Below are positions 33,172 to 42,215 of a DNA stretch of 51,606 bases, one piece after another. This DNA is from an uncultured bacterium (GTDB lineage Bacteria; UBP6; UBA1177; JAKLFG01), in assembly GCA_937871295.1 (NCBI GenBank), contig CALMRE010000167.1, positions 1 to 51,606 on the forward strand. The letters run 5' to 3'. The notes under the pieces are model-generated. The model was not told the DNA's origin, ran no database searches, and saw nothing but the letters and a program-made list of their open reading frames with translations. Numbering within the stretch: position 1 is the stretch's first letter; every line of letters starts with the position of its first letter. The position numbers and the translations under genes are program-made.

Positions 33172-34281
33172 TCACTTTATCGCCAGAAACACCCTATTGA
33201 CCAAGCGGGCGACCGCATAGAGGAATACCGCCCACAGAAGGAACGCCGGTATCATCCCCGCAAGAGCGGTGTCGATGTGCGGGAAGACCGGGTTGTATTT
33301 GATGAGTAGCGCGCCGTGGATGAGGAATACCTCGTAGGAAACGGTGCCGCAGAGGACCAGCAGCCGGCTTTCATAGCCGCGCTCCCCCGCCGCCCCCATG
33401 ATGATGCAGATCGCCGCCGCGAAGAGCAGATTCTCCCCCTCCTGCAGCAGCAGGAACGGGCCGGCGGCGTAGGGAACGGAGAGATAGAGCCACGGCAGCA
33501 GCAGCAGCTTGAAGAACACGACGAACAGCAACAAGCCCCCGGCGATAAGAACAAGGGGCCGCTCATACCGCTTGAAAAAAGCGGCGACGGCGGTATAGCG
33601 CTCGGCGACCAGACACCCGAGCGGAAAGGCGAAGAACTGGTGGGCGATGGCATACTGCCGGTAGACGAAGAAAAGGAGGAGCGACCCGCCGAAGAGCACC
33701 CAGCCGGCCCGTTTGCCGCGCAGAAGATGATATGACAGGAAAAAGAGTCCGTACCAGATGAGGAGGAAGGTGACATACCAGCGGCCGTAATCGATGTGAT
33801 TGAGCCGCGTGGTGGTGTTGATCCCGGCGAGCGTCATCAGCAGTTCCCCCGCCGAATAGCCACGCCCGAGAAGGAACCAGTCGAGCGGCAGGAGTACGGC
33901 GGTGATGATCCAGTAGGGCACCATGACCCGGACGAGCCGCCGCTTGGCGAACCAGCCGTCGTCGGTATGGCCTTTGCGGAACGACATCGTGAGGCCGAGT
34001 CCCGAAAGGAAGAGGAACAGGAATACCGTTTCGCCGTGCGAGACCAGCAGGGCGTGCTCCCGCGTCACGTGGGTCCAGAGGTGGCCGATGACCACGAGCA
34101 TCGATACGAACCCGCGCAGTTGCAGCGACTGGGCGGGCGACAGAAAGGCGGTCGGCTCACTCTTCCGGAGCGTGAGCAGGATGAGCGCGAAAAAGAGGCC
34201 GAGCAGAAGCAGATTCTGCGCCTCGACCCCGCTCTGCGCCAGTTTGACGGTCTGATAATTGCCGAAATAGGACCCGCTCAC
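33172..34281 (-). CDS. acyltransferase 3 family membrane protein
   Basis: The 369-residue protein has about ten membrane helices and the acyltransferase-3 (OafA/YrhL-like) pattern: LRGFVSMLVVIGHLWTH with the catalytic-type His, then FLFLSGLGLTMSFRKG, RLVRVMVPYW and the C-terminal VSYEVFLIHGALL. Members O-acylate cell-surface sugars such as lipopolysaccharide. The start is a GTG with AGAGGT upstream. It is isolated from polysaccharide genes, so its target is unknown. It runs toward the tRNA gene and ends right at the tRNA terminator. Confidence 0.85.
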   Translation of the reverse strand: MSGSYFGNYQTVKLAQSGVEAQNLLLLGLFFALILLTLRKSEPTAFLSPAQSLQLRGFVSMLVVIGHLWTHVTREHALLVSHGETVFLFLFLSGLGLTMSFRKGHTDDGWFAKRRLVRVMVPYWIITAVLLPLDWFLLGRGYSAGELLMTLAGINTTTRLNHIDYGRWYVTFLLIWYGLFFLSYHLLRGKRAGWVLFGGSLLLFFVYRQYAIAHQFFAFPLGCLVAERYTAVAAFFKRYERPLVLIAGGLLLFVVFFKLLLLPWLYLSVPYAAGPFLLLQEGENLLFAAAICIIMGAAGERGYESRLLVLCGTVSYEVFLIHGALLIKYNPVFPHIDTALAGMIPAFLLWAVFLYAVARLVNRVFLAIK

Positions 34282-34390
34282 CGCGACCTCTGTCGTATTC
34301 CGGCGACAATAGCCGCAGAAAAAATAGTTGTCAAAATAATAGTCGGTGTTATCATAGGCGCGTCATTGTTGTTCTATGTCGGGGTGCCCT

Positions 34391-37342
34391 ATGCAAGCGA
34401 CCATTCGCAACCTCTTTGTTGCCGCGTGTTTTCTCCTTGCCGCCATCGCGCTTGAGGCCGAAACGGTCATCGTGGCCGACATCGAGGACCGGACCGGCCA
34501 ACTGAAACCGGAGGTGCTCGAAGCGTCGCGCGGCCTGCTGGAACAGGCCTATCGCGGCACCGGTAAACACCGGATCGTCGCGGTGGACGGCATGCGCAAA
34601 TATGTCGCCGGCCAGAAAAAGTGGAAAGACTGTTTCCAGATGGAGTGCCAGCTCGCGGCGGCCGGATCGCTCAAAGCCGACCTCGTGGTCACCGCGTCGG
34701 TCGACTTCTTCGCCGGCATCTACACCATGACGGTATCGACCATTACCGTGAAGAATAAGCAGAAGAACGAAGCGGGCGCGGCCGATTTCAACGGCACCGC
34801 CGTCGGCATGAAAACGGCGGTCGAGAAACTCGCCCCCGCCCTCACCGGAAAGAAAATGGCGGCCGCTCCGGCCCCCGCCCCGACCGCCGCTCCGGCCACC
34901 ATCGCCGCTCCGGTCCCGGCGGTCACCATCATCCCGGTGCCGATCCCGGCGCCGAGCGCGGAGGAGAAGAAGTATCAGGGGACCAATTTCAAGGAACCGG
35001 TCAAGGAGACCTACACCGTCCCGGCGATACCGAAGGAACCGGAACTCAAGAAGATACCGAAGGGCAACGTCACCTTCACCAGTCCCATCGCCGCGGTGAA
35101 GATCGCCTTCGCCAAGGGCAAGAAGGAGGAGAAGAACTGCGCCCTCCCCTGCTCCCTCAACACCATCGACCCGGGCGACTATGTGGTCCGTTTCGAGAAA
35201 GAGGGCTACATACCGCGCGAAGAGGTCGTCCGTATCGAGGCCGACAAGACCGTCACGAAGAATATCGAACTCTCGCCGCTGATCGCCGATAAGGCGCAGG
35301 TGAACGAAGAACTCATCGCGGCGGCCAAGGAGGGCGACCTCAAGGAGATGAATCGCCTGTTCGTCCTCGGCGCCGACGCCAACTATCATAATCCCGCCGG
35401 CTACAGCGCCCTGCTGGTGGCCTCCCTTTCGGGGCAGAACGGGGCGGCCGAACATCTCATCAACAAGGGGGCCCGCTTCACCGCGGTCGAGATCGGCACG
35501 CTGCTGCTGATGGTGGTCGAAACGAACAACATCCCGCTCCTCAAACTCATGCTCAAACAAAAGGCCGATCTCAACTACCGCTACGACAACGGCCGGACGA
35601 TACTCTGGCACGCCATCGAGCGTCAGCGCTGGTCGATCTTCGATCAACTGGTCAAGGCCAAGATAGACACCGGGATCAAGGATAATTCGGGGATGAACAT
35701 CCTGATGTGGACCATCGACAACGGGATGGAAAAGGTCGCCCAGATGCTCAAGAACTACGGGCTCAAACTGGAGCCGGGCATCGCCTCGAAGGCCCTGCGC
35801 AATGTGGTATCCAAAGAGAATGTGATCAAACTGCGCACCCTGCTCCCCTTCGTCGCCGATCTCAATCCGGTCTATGAGGACGGCCTGACGCCGCTGTGGT
35901 ACGCCGCCATCAAGGGACGCACCGACATCGTCGACACTCTGCTCGCGGCCGGGGCGAACCCCGATGTCCGGGACAAGAACAAAAAATCGCTCCTCACCTA
36001 CAGCATCGAAACGCGTAAGTTCGACATCGCCAACCGCCTCATCGACCGTAAGATACGGCTCACCACGCAGGAGTCGAATTTCCTGATCCAGAAGGGGGTC
36101 GCCATCGGTGACTCCGAACTGGTCCGCGTCGTACTCAAGGCGGGCGGCAACGTCAACCAGAAATTCGACGACGGGATGACCGCCGTGTGGGTCGCCGCCT
36201 TCAACAACAACCGCGAGATGGTCAGCGTACTGGCGGCGGCCGGCGCCAACCTCAACAGCAAGGATAAGGATGGCCGCACGATACTCATGTGGGCGGTCGA
36301 GAACAACCGTAAGGAACTGGCGCAGGTGGCGCTCGCCAACGGCGCGAACGTGAACCTGCTCGACAACCGGAAACGGACCGCCCTTTCCATCGCCATTGAG
36401 AAGAATAATCTTTCGCTGGTCGATGTTCTGGTCCGCAACAAGGCGCAGGTGAACCTCAAGGACGACAACGGCAATACGCCGCTCCTGATCGCGACGGCGA
36501 CCGGCAACCTGCCGATGGTGCAGGTCCTGCTCGACGGCGGCGCCGGGGTCAATTCGGACGACAAGAACGGCAACACGCCGCTCATCATCGGGGTCCACAA
36601 AGGGTACGGCGACATCGTCCGCATCCTTATCGACAAGGGGGCCGATCTCAACAAGGCGAATCGCGAGAAAAAGACGCCGGTCCACATCGCCGCGATGCGC
36701 GGCGAAAAGGAACTGCTCGAGCTGCTGGTCGAAAAGGGGGCCGAGATGGACAAGCCCGATGCGACCAACGCCACGCCGCTCCTCTACGCCAAACGCGACA
36801 ACCGCTACGATATCGTCGGCTACCTCCTGCAGAAGAACGCCAAGATCACTTCGCGCGAGGAAATGGAGGAACTGTTCGTCTACGCCTGCCAGAACGGCTT
36901 CGATCCGATAGTGGCGAACCTGATCGAGCGCAAGGTCGACATCAACCGCCGCTTCGCCGACGGCTACACCCCGTTGTGGCTGGCCGTCATGAGCGGCAAC
37001 GACAAGATCGTCAAGATGCTCGCCGCCGCCGGCGCCGACATCGAGGCGCGCGACAAGGAGGGGATGACGCCTCTGCTGTACGCGACAGCCAAAAAAGAGG
37101 AGAACGTGGTGCTCGCCCTGCTCAATCTCGGCGCCGAGATCGGCGCGAAGGACAAGGGGCTCAACACCGCGCTCCACTACTGCGCCAGCCGCGGTTTCGT
37201 CCAGTCGGCCGCGATACTCATCCGCAAAGGGGCGAGCCTCAACGACAAGGATGATAAGGGCCGCTCGCCGATGGTGCGCGCCCAGTTCACCGGCAACTAC
37301 GATATCGTCGATATGCTGAAGCGGGCCGGCGCGTACGAATAA
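34391..37342 (+). CDS. very large exported PEGA-ankyrin repeat protein
   Basis: The 983-residue product has a signal peptide (to about 24), an N-terminal domain of the TolB/CsgG-like kind often seen with PEGA domains (about 25-150), a Pro/Ala linker (160-215), a PEGA domain (about 222-297: NVTFTSPIAAVKIAF, DPGDYVVRFEKEGY) and about 20 ankyrin repeats (300-980). The ankyrins are regular 33-residue units such as GNTPLLIATATGNLPMVQVLL. The ATG at 34391 was chosen over 34376 because GGGG lies just before it and the signal peptide then starts well. It is probably a periplasmic or surface interaction scaffold. The shorter ankyrin lipoprotein at 30186-31325 suggests that such scaffolds have a linked job in this cell. 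Confidence 0.88.
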   Translation: MQATIRNLFVAACFLLAAIALEAETVIVADIEDRTGQLKPEVLEASRGLLEQAYRGTGKHRIVAVDGMRKYVAGQKKWKDCFQMECQLAAAGSLKADLVVTASVDFFAGIYTMTVSTITVKNKQKNEAGAADFNGTAVGMKTAVEKLAPALTGKKMAAAPAPAPTAAPATIAAPVPAVTIIPVPIPAPSAEEKKYQGTNFKEPVKETYTVPAIPKEPELKKIPKGNVTFTSPIAAVKIAFAKGKKEEKNCALPCSLNTIDPGDYVVRFEKEGYIPREEVVRIEADKTVTKNIELSPLIADKAQVNEELIAAAKEGDLKEMNRLFVLGADANYHNPAGYSALLVASLSGQNGAAEHLINKGARFTAVEIGTLLLMVVETNNIPLLKLMLKQKADLNYRYDNGRTILWHAIERQRWSIFDQLVKAKIDTGIKDNSGMNILMWTIDNGMEKVAQMLKNYGLKLEPGIASKALRNVVSKENVIKLRTLLPFVADLNPVYEDGLTPLWYAAIKGRTDIVDTLLAAGANPDVRDKNKKSLLTYSIETRKFDIANRLIDRKIRLTTQESNFLIQKGVAIGDSELVRVVLKAGGNVNQKFDDGMTAVWVAAFNNNREMVSVLAAAGANLNSKDKDGRTILMWAVENNRKELAQVALANGANVNLLDNRKRTALSIAIEKNNLSLVDVLVRNKAQVNLKDDNGNTPLLIATATGNLPMVQVLLDGGAGVNSDDKNGNTPLIIGVHKGYGDIVRILIDKGADLNKANREKKTPVHIAAMRGEKELLELLVEKGAEMDKPDATNATPLLYAKRDNRYDIVGYLLQKNAKITSREEMEELFVYACQNGFDPIVANLIERKVDINRRFADGYTPLWLAVMSGNDKIVKMLAAAGADIEARDKEGMTPLLYATAKKEENVVLALLNLGAEIGAKDKGLNTALHYCASRGFVQSAAILIRKGASLNDKDDKGRSPMVRAQFTGNYDIVDMLKRAGAYE

Positions 37343-37349
37343 CCGAACC

Positions 37350-39323
37350 CTACTCCTCTCCCAGCAGCCCTTTATATTCGAAGATGCGGTCGCGCAGTAT
37401 CGCCGCATATTCGAAATCCCATGACTCGGCGGCCCGCTTCATCTCCGACTCGAGTTCGGCGACGCGGCGGGCGAGTTCCTTGCGGGCGAGTTTCTTCAGC
37501 GGCTTCTTCCCCTTGCCGGGGACATGCTCCTCGATGTCGAGGATGGCTTTATTAAGTATGCCCCGCGGCGTGATGCCGTGGGCGGTGTTGAAATCCTCCT
37601 GAATGCGGCGGCGGCGGCGCGTTTCGTCTATCGCCTTTTTCATGCCGTCGGTCACGCGGTCGGCGAACAGGACGGCGCGGCCGTTCAGATTGCGGGCGGC
37701 GCGGCCGATGGTCTGGATGAGCGAATCGCCGCTCCGCAGGAAGCCCTCCTTGTCGGCGTCGAGTATGCCCACCAGCGTCACCTCGGGGATATCGAGTCCT
37801 TCGCGCAGAAGGTTCACCCCGACCAGCACATCGAACAGGCCCCGCCGCAGATCCATCACGATCTTGAGCCGCTCCATCGCGTCGATGTCGCTGTGGAGAT
37901 AGCGCGCCCGGACGCCCCGTTCGTTGAGAAAATCGGTCAGGTCCTCGGCCATCTTTTTGGTGAGCGCGGTCACCAGCACCTTGCCGCCGGCGCGGGTCTC
38001 TTTCACGATCTGGTCGAACAGCACCGGCACCTCTTCGCGCGCCGGCCGGATGTCGATCACCGGATCGAGCAGTCCCGTCGGCCGGTTGATGAGTTCGGTC
38101 ACCTGCGACACCAGTCCTATCTCATATTCCCGCGGGGTGGCCGAAGCGAACAGCACGCGGTCCCAGCGCCGGGTGAATTCGTCGAAATGGAGCGGCCGGT
38201 TGTCGAGCGCCGAAGGGAGGCGGAACCCGTATTCGACCAGCACCTCCTTGCGCGCCCGGTCGCCGTTGAACATTCCGTGGACCTGCGGCAGGGTCACATG
38301 ACTTTCGTCGACGATGAGGAGGAACTCTTTGCCGAAATAGTCCACCAGCGTCGGCGGCGGCTCGCCGGGAGCGCGCCCCGTGAGATAGCGCGAATAGTTC
38401 TCGATGCCGGAACAGAACCCGACCGATTCCATCATCGCCAGATCGTTCTCGGTCCGTTCGCGGATCCGCTGCGCCTCGATGAGCTTGTTGCGCTTCTTGA
38501 ACCGTTCTTCCTGCTGTTCCATCTCGGCGCGGATGCCGGTAATAGCCCGCAGCATCGTCTCCTGTTCGGCGACATAATGGCTCTTCGGATATATCTTGAC
38601 CGTCTCCAGCGACCGGATGCGCCGCCCTTCGAGCGGATCGACGATCAGCACCTCCTCGACGGTGTCGCCGAAATATTCGAGCCGGACGACATATTTCTCT
38701 TCATACGCGGGATGTATCTCGACGATATCGCCGTTCACGCGGAACTTGCCGCGCGACAGATCGAACTGCGTCCGCTCGTACTGGATGTCGGTCAACTGGC
38801 GGCAGAGCCGGTCAAGCGGCAGTTCCATCCCGCGGTGCAGTTCCACCGACATCTCGCGGTAGGATTCGGGACTGCCGATGCCGTAGATGCAAGAGACCGA
38901 CGCGACGATGACGCAGTCGTTCCCTTCGAGCAGTTGGCTGGTGGCGAAGTGACGCATCCGGTCGATATCGTCGTTGCGCGACGAATCCTTCTCGATGTAG
39001 GTATCGCTCGACGGCAGATAGGCTTCCGGCTGGTAGTAGTCGTAGTAACTGATGAAGTAACCGACGCGATTCCGGGGAAAGAACTGTTTGAATTCGCCGT
39101 ACAACTGCCCCGCGAGCGTTTTGTTGTGGGCCAGCACCAGCGTCGGCAGTTTGAGTTCCTTGATGAGATTCGCCATCACGAAGGTCTTCCCGGTGCCGGT
39201 CGCCCCGAGTAGCAGTTCGCGTTTTGAACCGTCACGGAAAGCGCGCGCCAGCCGTTCTATCGCCGCGGGCTGATCGCCCGCCGGGCTGAAGGGGGAAACA
39301 AGATCGAACGGCGAACTGACCAT
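37350..39323 (-). CDS. uvrB: excinuclease ABC subunit B
   Basis: UvrB is the damage-verifying helicase of nucleotide excision repair. The 657-residue protein has Walker A GATGTGKT (40-47), the beta-hairpin region YYDYYQPEAYLPSSDTYIEKD in two halves (about 92-112), helicase motifs (DESHVT, ASATPREYE, QTIGRAARN) and the C-terminal UVR domain that contacts UvrC and UvrA (VAELESEMKRAAESWDFE, split). Length and domain order are normal. It runs tail to tail with the ankyrin gene (7 bases apart). No clear SOS box is seen upstream. Confidence 0.98.
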   Translation of the reverse strand: MVSSPFDLVSPFSPAGDQPAAIERLARAFRDGSKRELLLGATGTGKTFVMANLIKELKLPTLVLAHNKTLAGQLYGEFKQFFPRNRVGYFISYYDYYQPEAYLPSSDTYIEKDSSRNDDIDRMRHFATSQLLEGNDCVIVASVSCIYGIGSPESYREMSVELHRGMELPLDRLCRQLTDIQYERTQFDLSRGKFRVNGDIVEIHPAYEEKYVVRLEYFGDTVEEVLIVDPLEGRRIRSLETVKIYPKSHYVAEQETMLRAITGIRAEMEQQEERFKKRNKLIEAQRIRERTENDLAMMESVGFCSGIENYSRYLTGRAPGEPPPTLVDYFGKEFLLIVDESHVTLPQVHGMFNGDRARKEVLVEYGFRLPSALDNRPLHFDEFTRRWDRVLFASATPREYEIGLVSQVTELINRPTGLLDPVIDIRPAREEVPVLFDQIVKETRAGGKVLVTALTKKMAEDLTDFLNERGVRARYLHSDIDAMERLKIVMDLRRGLFDVLVGVNLLREGLDIPEVTLVGILDADKEGFLRSGDSLIQTIGRAARNLNGRAVLFADRVTDGMKKAIDETRRRRRIQEDFNTAHGITPRGILNKAILDIEEHVPGKGKKPLKKLARKELARRVAELESEMKRAAESWDFEYAAILRDRIFEYKGLLGEE

Positions 39324-39372
39324 ACCGGGACTCCCGTGTCACATCGGGCAACTGTATATCATCGGCTAAAAT

Positions 39373-39400
39373 TTGCAAGCGTCCCGCTCTTTTGTATAAT
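39373..39400 (+). promoter_or_regulatory. promoter of the Sel1-like membrane protein gene
   Basis: TTGCAA (39373-39378), 16 bases, perfect TATAAT (39395-39400); the start codon at 39428 follows AGGT. Confidence 0.7.
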
Positions 39401-39427
39401 GCATTTGAATGTTCGCGAGGTATCCCT

Positions 39428-40243
39428 ATGAACGGCCACGAGGATCAGAAGAAGCCCGGCATGGCGGAACGCTTGAAACTCTACAAGAAACCGAAGCCCG
39501 GCCCGGCGCTTCCCGATAAGGAGGAAAAGATCCCCGAGCCGCTGAAACTTTACAAGAAGCCGAAACCCGACCAACCGGCGTCCGAGTCGTTGGAGATCAA
39601 GGAACCGCTCAATTTTCTTGAACAACTTGAGCAGGAAGAATTCCGGTCGAAATACGAGACCCCCCGCGCAGCTCCGGCGGGGAACGGCAGGGCAAAAAGT
39701 CCCTATGTCGTGCTGGTGGCGCTTCTGTGCCTGCTGGGCGCCGCCTTATTTTATTTCTATTACAAGCCGCCGCCGCCCGAAGTGACCGGCCCGCGCGACC
39801 GCACGACGCTCCTTCCCGCCTGTCAGAAAGGGAACGGTGTCGCCTGCGGCGAGATGGCGTTGCTGGAATATCTCGGGCAGGAACGGCTCGAGGATCTGCC
39901 CAACGGAACCACGCCCAACCCGAACAACGCCTTCGTCTACGCGCGGCTTTCCTGCGCCCGCGATTCGGCGTTCGGCTGTTACCTGATGTGGCGGCTGTGG
40001 ACCGGAAAGAAATCGAACCTGCTGGATGCCGCCTCGGCCGAAGAGACGCTCAAAAAAGGCTGTTCGCTGGAGGGGAAACTGCTCTGTCTTCTCAAGGAGC
40101 GTTTCACGGGCAAACGGGATATCGCCGCCGCCGATCTACGTAAAGCGCTCACCGATGCGGCCGACGGCAAGGATCCGCCGCGTTACAGCAGGAACACCGA
40201 GGAACAACGGCTGTACACCCACTTTCTGGCGACCGAGCAATAA
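39428..40243 (+). CDS. membrane-anchored Sel1-like protein with duplicated LKLYKKPKP motif
   Basis: The 271-residue protein is not a family I recognise. The cytoplasmic N-terminus (1-90) carries the nonapeptide LKLYKKPKP twice, about 25 residues apart. One membrane helix follows (about 93-112), then a Pro-rich step and a periplasmic domain of about 150 residues. That domain has paired cysteines at regular spacing (ACQKGNGVACGEMA, SCARDSAFGCYLM, GCSLEGKLLCLL), as in Cys-stapled Sel1/TPR-like repeats. This suggests a protein that links a cytoplasmic partner, bound through the basic repeat, to the periplasm. It has its own promoter and precedes a thioesterase gene by 12 bases. Confidence 0.75.
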   Translation: MNGHEDQKKPGMAERLKLYKKPKPGPALPDKEEKIPEPLKLYKKPKPDQPASESLEIKEPLNFLEQLEQEEFRSKYETPRAAPAGNGRAKSPYVVLVALLCLLGAALFYFYYKPPPPEVTGPRDRTTLLPACQKGNGVACGEMALLEYLGQERLEDLPNGTTPNPNNAFVYARLSCARDSAFGCYLMWRLWTGKKSNLLDAASAEETLKKGCSLEGKLLCLLKERFTGKRDIAAADLRKALTDAADGKDPPRYSRNTEEQRLYTHFLATEQ

Positions 40244-40255
40244 CGGGAGGGCACC

Positions 40256-40654
40256 ATGGACCGCACTTTCTTGATCAAAAAAGAGGACTGCGACCGTTTC
40301 GGACTGGTCCGCTACCGGCGTTATCTCGACTGGATACACGAGACCCGCGCCGCCTTCATGGAGGAACTCGGCGCAGGAGACGAACTGCTCGCCAGCAAGG
40401 GGATCGACATGGTGACGGTCAACCTCAATCTCCGGAACCTCGAGGCCTGCTGGCAGAACGAGGAGATCGAGATCATCGCGCAACTCAACAAGGTGATGGA
40501 CCACGCCCTCTACTACACCTACACCGGCAGGAACCGCAAAAGCGGCGTCACCCTGTTCATCGCCCAGACCGAGATGTATCCGGTGTCGCACGAAGGACGG
40601 CTCATGAAACTGCCGCCCGAGATCGTCGACGCGCTCGCCTCCCGCGTGGGCTGA
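40256..40654 (+). CDS. acyl-CoA thioesterase, 4HBT (YbgC-like) hotdog family
   Basis: The 132-residue protein has the hotdog-fold start with the active-site loop DCDRFGLVRYRRYLDWIHE, where the usual Asp-x-(n)-His-Val-Asn-Asn-Tyr pattern is loosened to Asp-x-x-Gly-Leu-Val-Arg-Tyr, and strands EIEIIAQLNKVMDHALYY and GVTLFIAQTEMYPV. It probably cleaves an acyl or aryl CoA thioester, but the missing His-Asn of the loop makes activity uncertain. GGGAGG precedes the ATG. It is likely co-transcribed with the Sel1-like gene and ends four bases before the opposing diguanylate-cyclase stop. Confidence 0.75.
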   Translation: MDRTFLIKKEDCDRFGLVRYRRYLDWIHETRAAFMEELGAGDELLASKGIDMVTVNLNLRNLEACWQNEEIEIIAQLNKVMDHALYYTYTGRNRKSGVTLFIAQTEMYPVSHEGRLMKLPPEIVDALASRVG

Positions 40655-40658
40655 CCGT

Positions 40659-42215
40659 CTACCCCGTGCGGACGCAGTTCCGCCCCTCCCCCTTCGCCCG
40701 GTAGAGCGCCGTATCGGCCGCCTGAATAAGCCCGTCAACACTCGCCGTCTCGATCCGGTCGAGACTCGCCACACCGAAACTGGCTGTCGAACGGATCGGC
40801 ATTTCACCGTGCACGACCATGATATCGGCTATTTTCTGGCGCATCCGCTCGGCGATCATTACGGCATTCTCGATACCCGTTTCGGGAAGCAGTATCGCGA
40901 TCTCCTCGCCGCCGTAGCGGCCGACAAAATCGTGGCTGCGCACCGTTTCGATGCAGGCGGCGCTTACCGCCCGTAAGACCGCGTCACCCGCCAGATGACC
41001 CCACTGATCGTTGACATTCTTGAAGTGATCGAGGTCGAGCAGGATAAGGGAGAGCGGCCGCTTGTGCCGCTTAGCGCGGCTCAGTTCCTTGTCGAACTGC
41101 TCCATGAGCGATCGCCGGTTATGCAGACCGGTCAGTCCGTCGAACACCGCTATCTGCTCGAGTCGCCGCATCAGAAGTTCCCGGTCGGTCACATCGCTGA
41201 GCATCAAGGTGCCGCCCACCTTTTTCCCGAAACGGTTCGTTATCGGCGCGAACCGGGCATAGAAGTAGCGCGTCGTTCGTCCGTCATTCAGTTCGATATC
41301 GACCCCCGGGACACCCTCAACGACCTGAGCCGCCAACATCGGAAAAACGGTCAGCACTTCGGCGACCGGCGCTCCAATCGGGGTCTTCGCGAGTATCGGC
41401 AGTATCGCGCTCGCCGCGGTATTGTAATCGACCAGCCGGTCGCGTATATCGAACACGATGACCGCCTCGGCGATGGCGTCGAATACCCGTTCCCGGGCGA
41501 TAGGGACGAGGTCGAGCATCCCGAAACTGAATATGCCGGCCGAAAAGAAAATACCCGCAACGGCGATACCGAGCGGCGCCGTGTCAAGTCCCCACGGGGT
41601 TGTTCCGGAGAGGAACCAGAGATGCATCACCCACGGCACCAAAGCGCCGAGCAGCATGAACAGAGCCCGCCGGCGAGCCGAGGGGGCCGACGATTTCAGG
41701 AACAGTTCGACGACCAGCAGCAGTCCGATGATCGCCGCGGCGTTCACATAGCCCATCGCTATGTGGTACCAGAAACCGGGAACGAAGGTAAGCTGGCCGA
41801 TGCCGCCCATCTGCGCGATCCCGACCGTTGCAAAAAAGAAGGCATGCCACTCATTGGTGGCATTGAACAGAATGGTCAGTATCGGCATGCCGATGAGGAT
41901 GAATCGGACCCATCCGGCCGCCCAATGGTCCCGGCCGGTGTAGCGGAACGACAACAGTAACCAGAACGACGGCAAAGTACCGGCGCCCAGATATTCGATG
42001 ATATTCCATATCCGTATCGTATCCAGCGTACCGCAGAATGCCTGCACCGCGTACCCAAAAGAATACAGGGCCGCGCTCGCCATCATCGCCATGAATGCCT
42101 GAGTGACCGGGAGCTTCCGCTTGGGCCATGCATAGATCACGAGGAACAGCGATAAAAGCGGCGCGACGAAATAGAGATGAGCCACCAGATAGGAATCCCA
42201 GGAGAACTCGCTCAT
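40659..42215 (-). CDS. diguanylate cyclase with 7TM sensor and PAS domain
   Basis: The 518-residue protein has a seven-helix N-terminal sensor of the HisKA_7TM kind (about 10-235), a PAS domain (about 240-350: VFDAIAEAVIVFDIRDRLVDYN, split) and a GGDEF domain (about 360-518). The active site is GGEEI (435-439) and an inhibitory-site motif RSHD lies at 426-429, nine residues before it. So it should make cyclic di-GMP and be feedback-inhibited by it. Its start overlaps the end of the upstream ABC ATPase gene as ATGA. This coupling of an MlaF-like ATPase to a diguanylate cyclase is unusual. Confidence 0.92.
   Translation of the reverse strand: MSEFSWDSYLVAHLYFVAPLLSLFLVIYAWPKRKLPVTQAFMAMMASAALYSFGYAVQAFCGTLDTIRIWNIIEYLGAGTLPSFWLLLSFRYTGRDHWAAGWVRFILIGMPILTILFNATNEWHAFFFATVGIAQMGGIGQLTFVPGFWYHIAMGYVNAAAIIGLLLVVELFLKSSAPSARRRALFMLLGALVPWVMHLWFLSGTTPWGLDTAPLGIAVAGIFFSAGIFSFGMLDLVPIARERVFDAIAEAVIVFDIRDRLVDYNTAASAILPILAKTPIGAPVAEVLTVFPMLAAQVVEGVPGVDIELNDGRTTRYFYARFAPITNRFGKKVGGTLMLSDVTDRELLMRRLEQIAVFDGLTGLHNRRSLMEQFDKELSRAKRHKRPLSLILLDLDHFKNVNDQWGHLAGDAVLRAVSAACIETVRSHDFVGRYGGEEIAILLPETGIENAVMIAERMRQKIADIMVVHGEMPIRSTASFGVASLDRIETASVDGLIQAADTALYRAKGEGRNCVRTG

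Noticed and set aside
34352-37408. A 1018-codon minus-strand open frame
   Set aside because: It is the antisense of the PEGA-ankyrin gene; its apparent repeats are the ankyrin codons read backwards.
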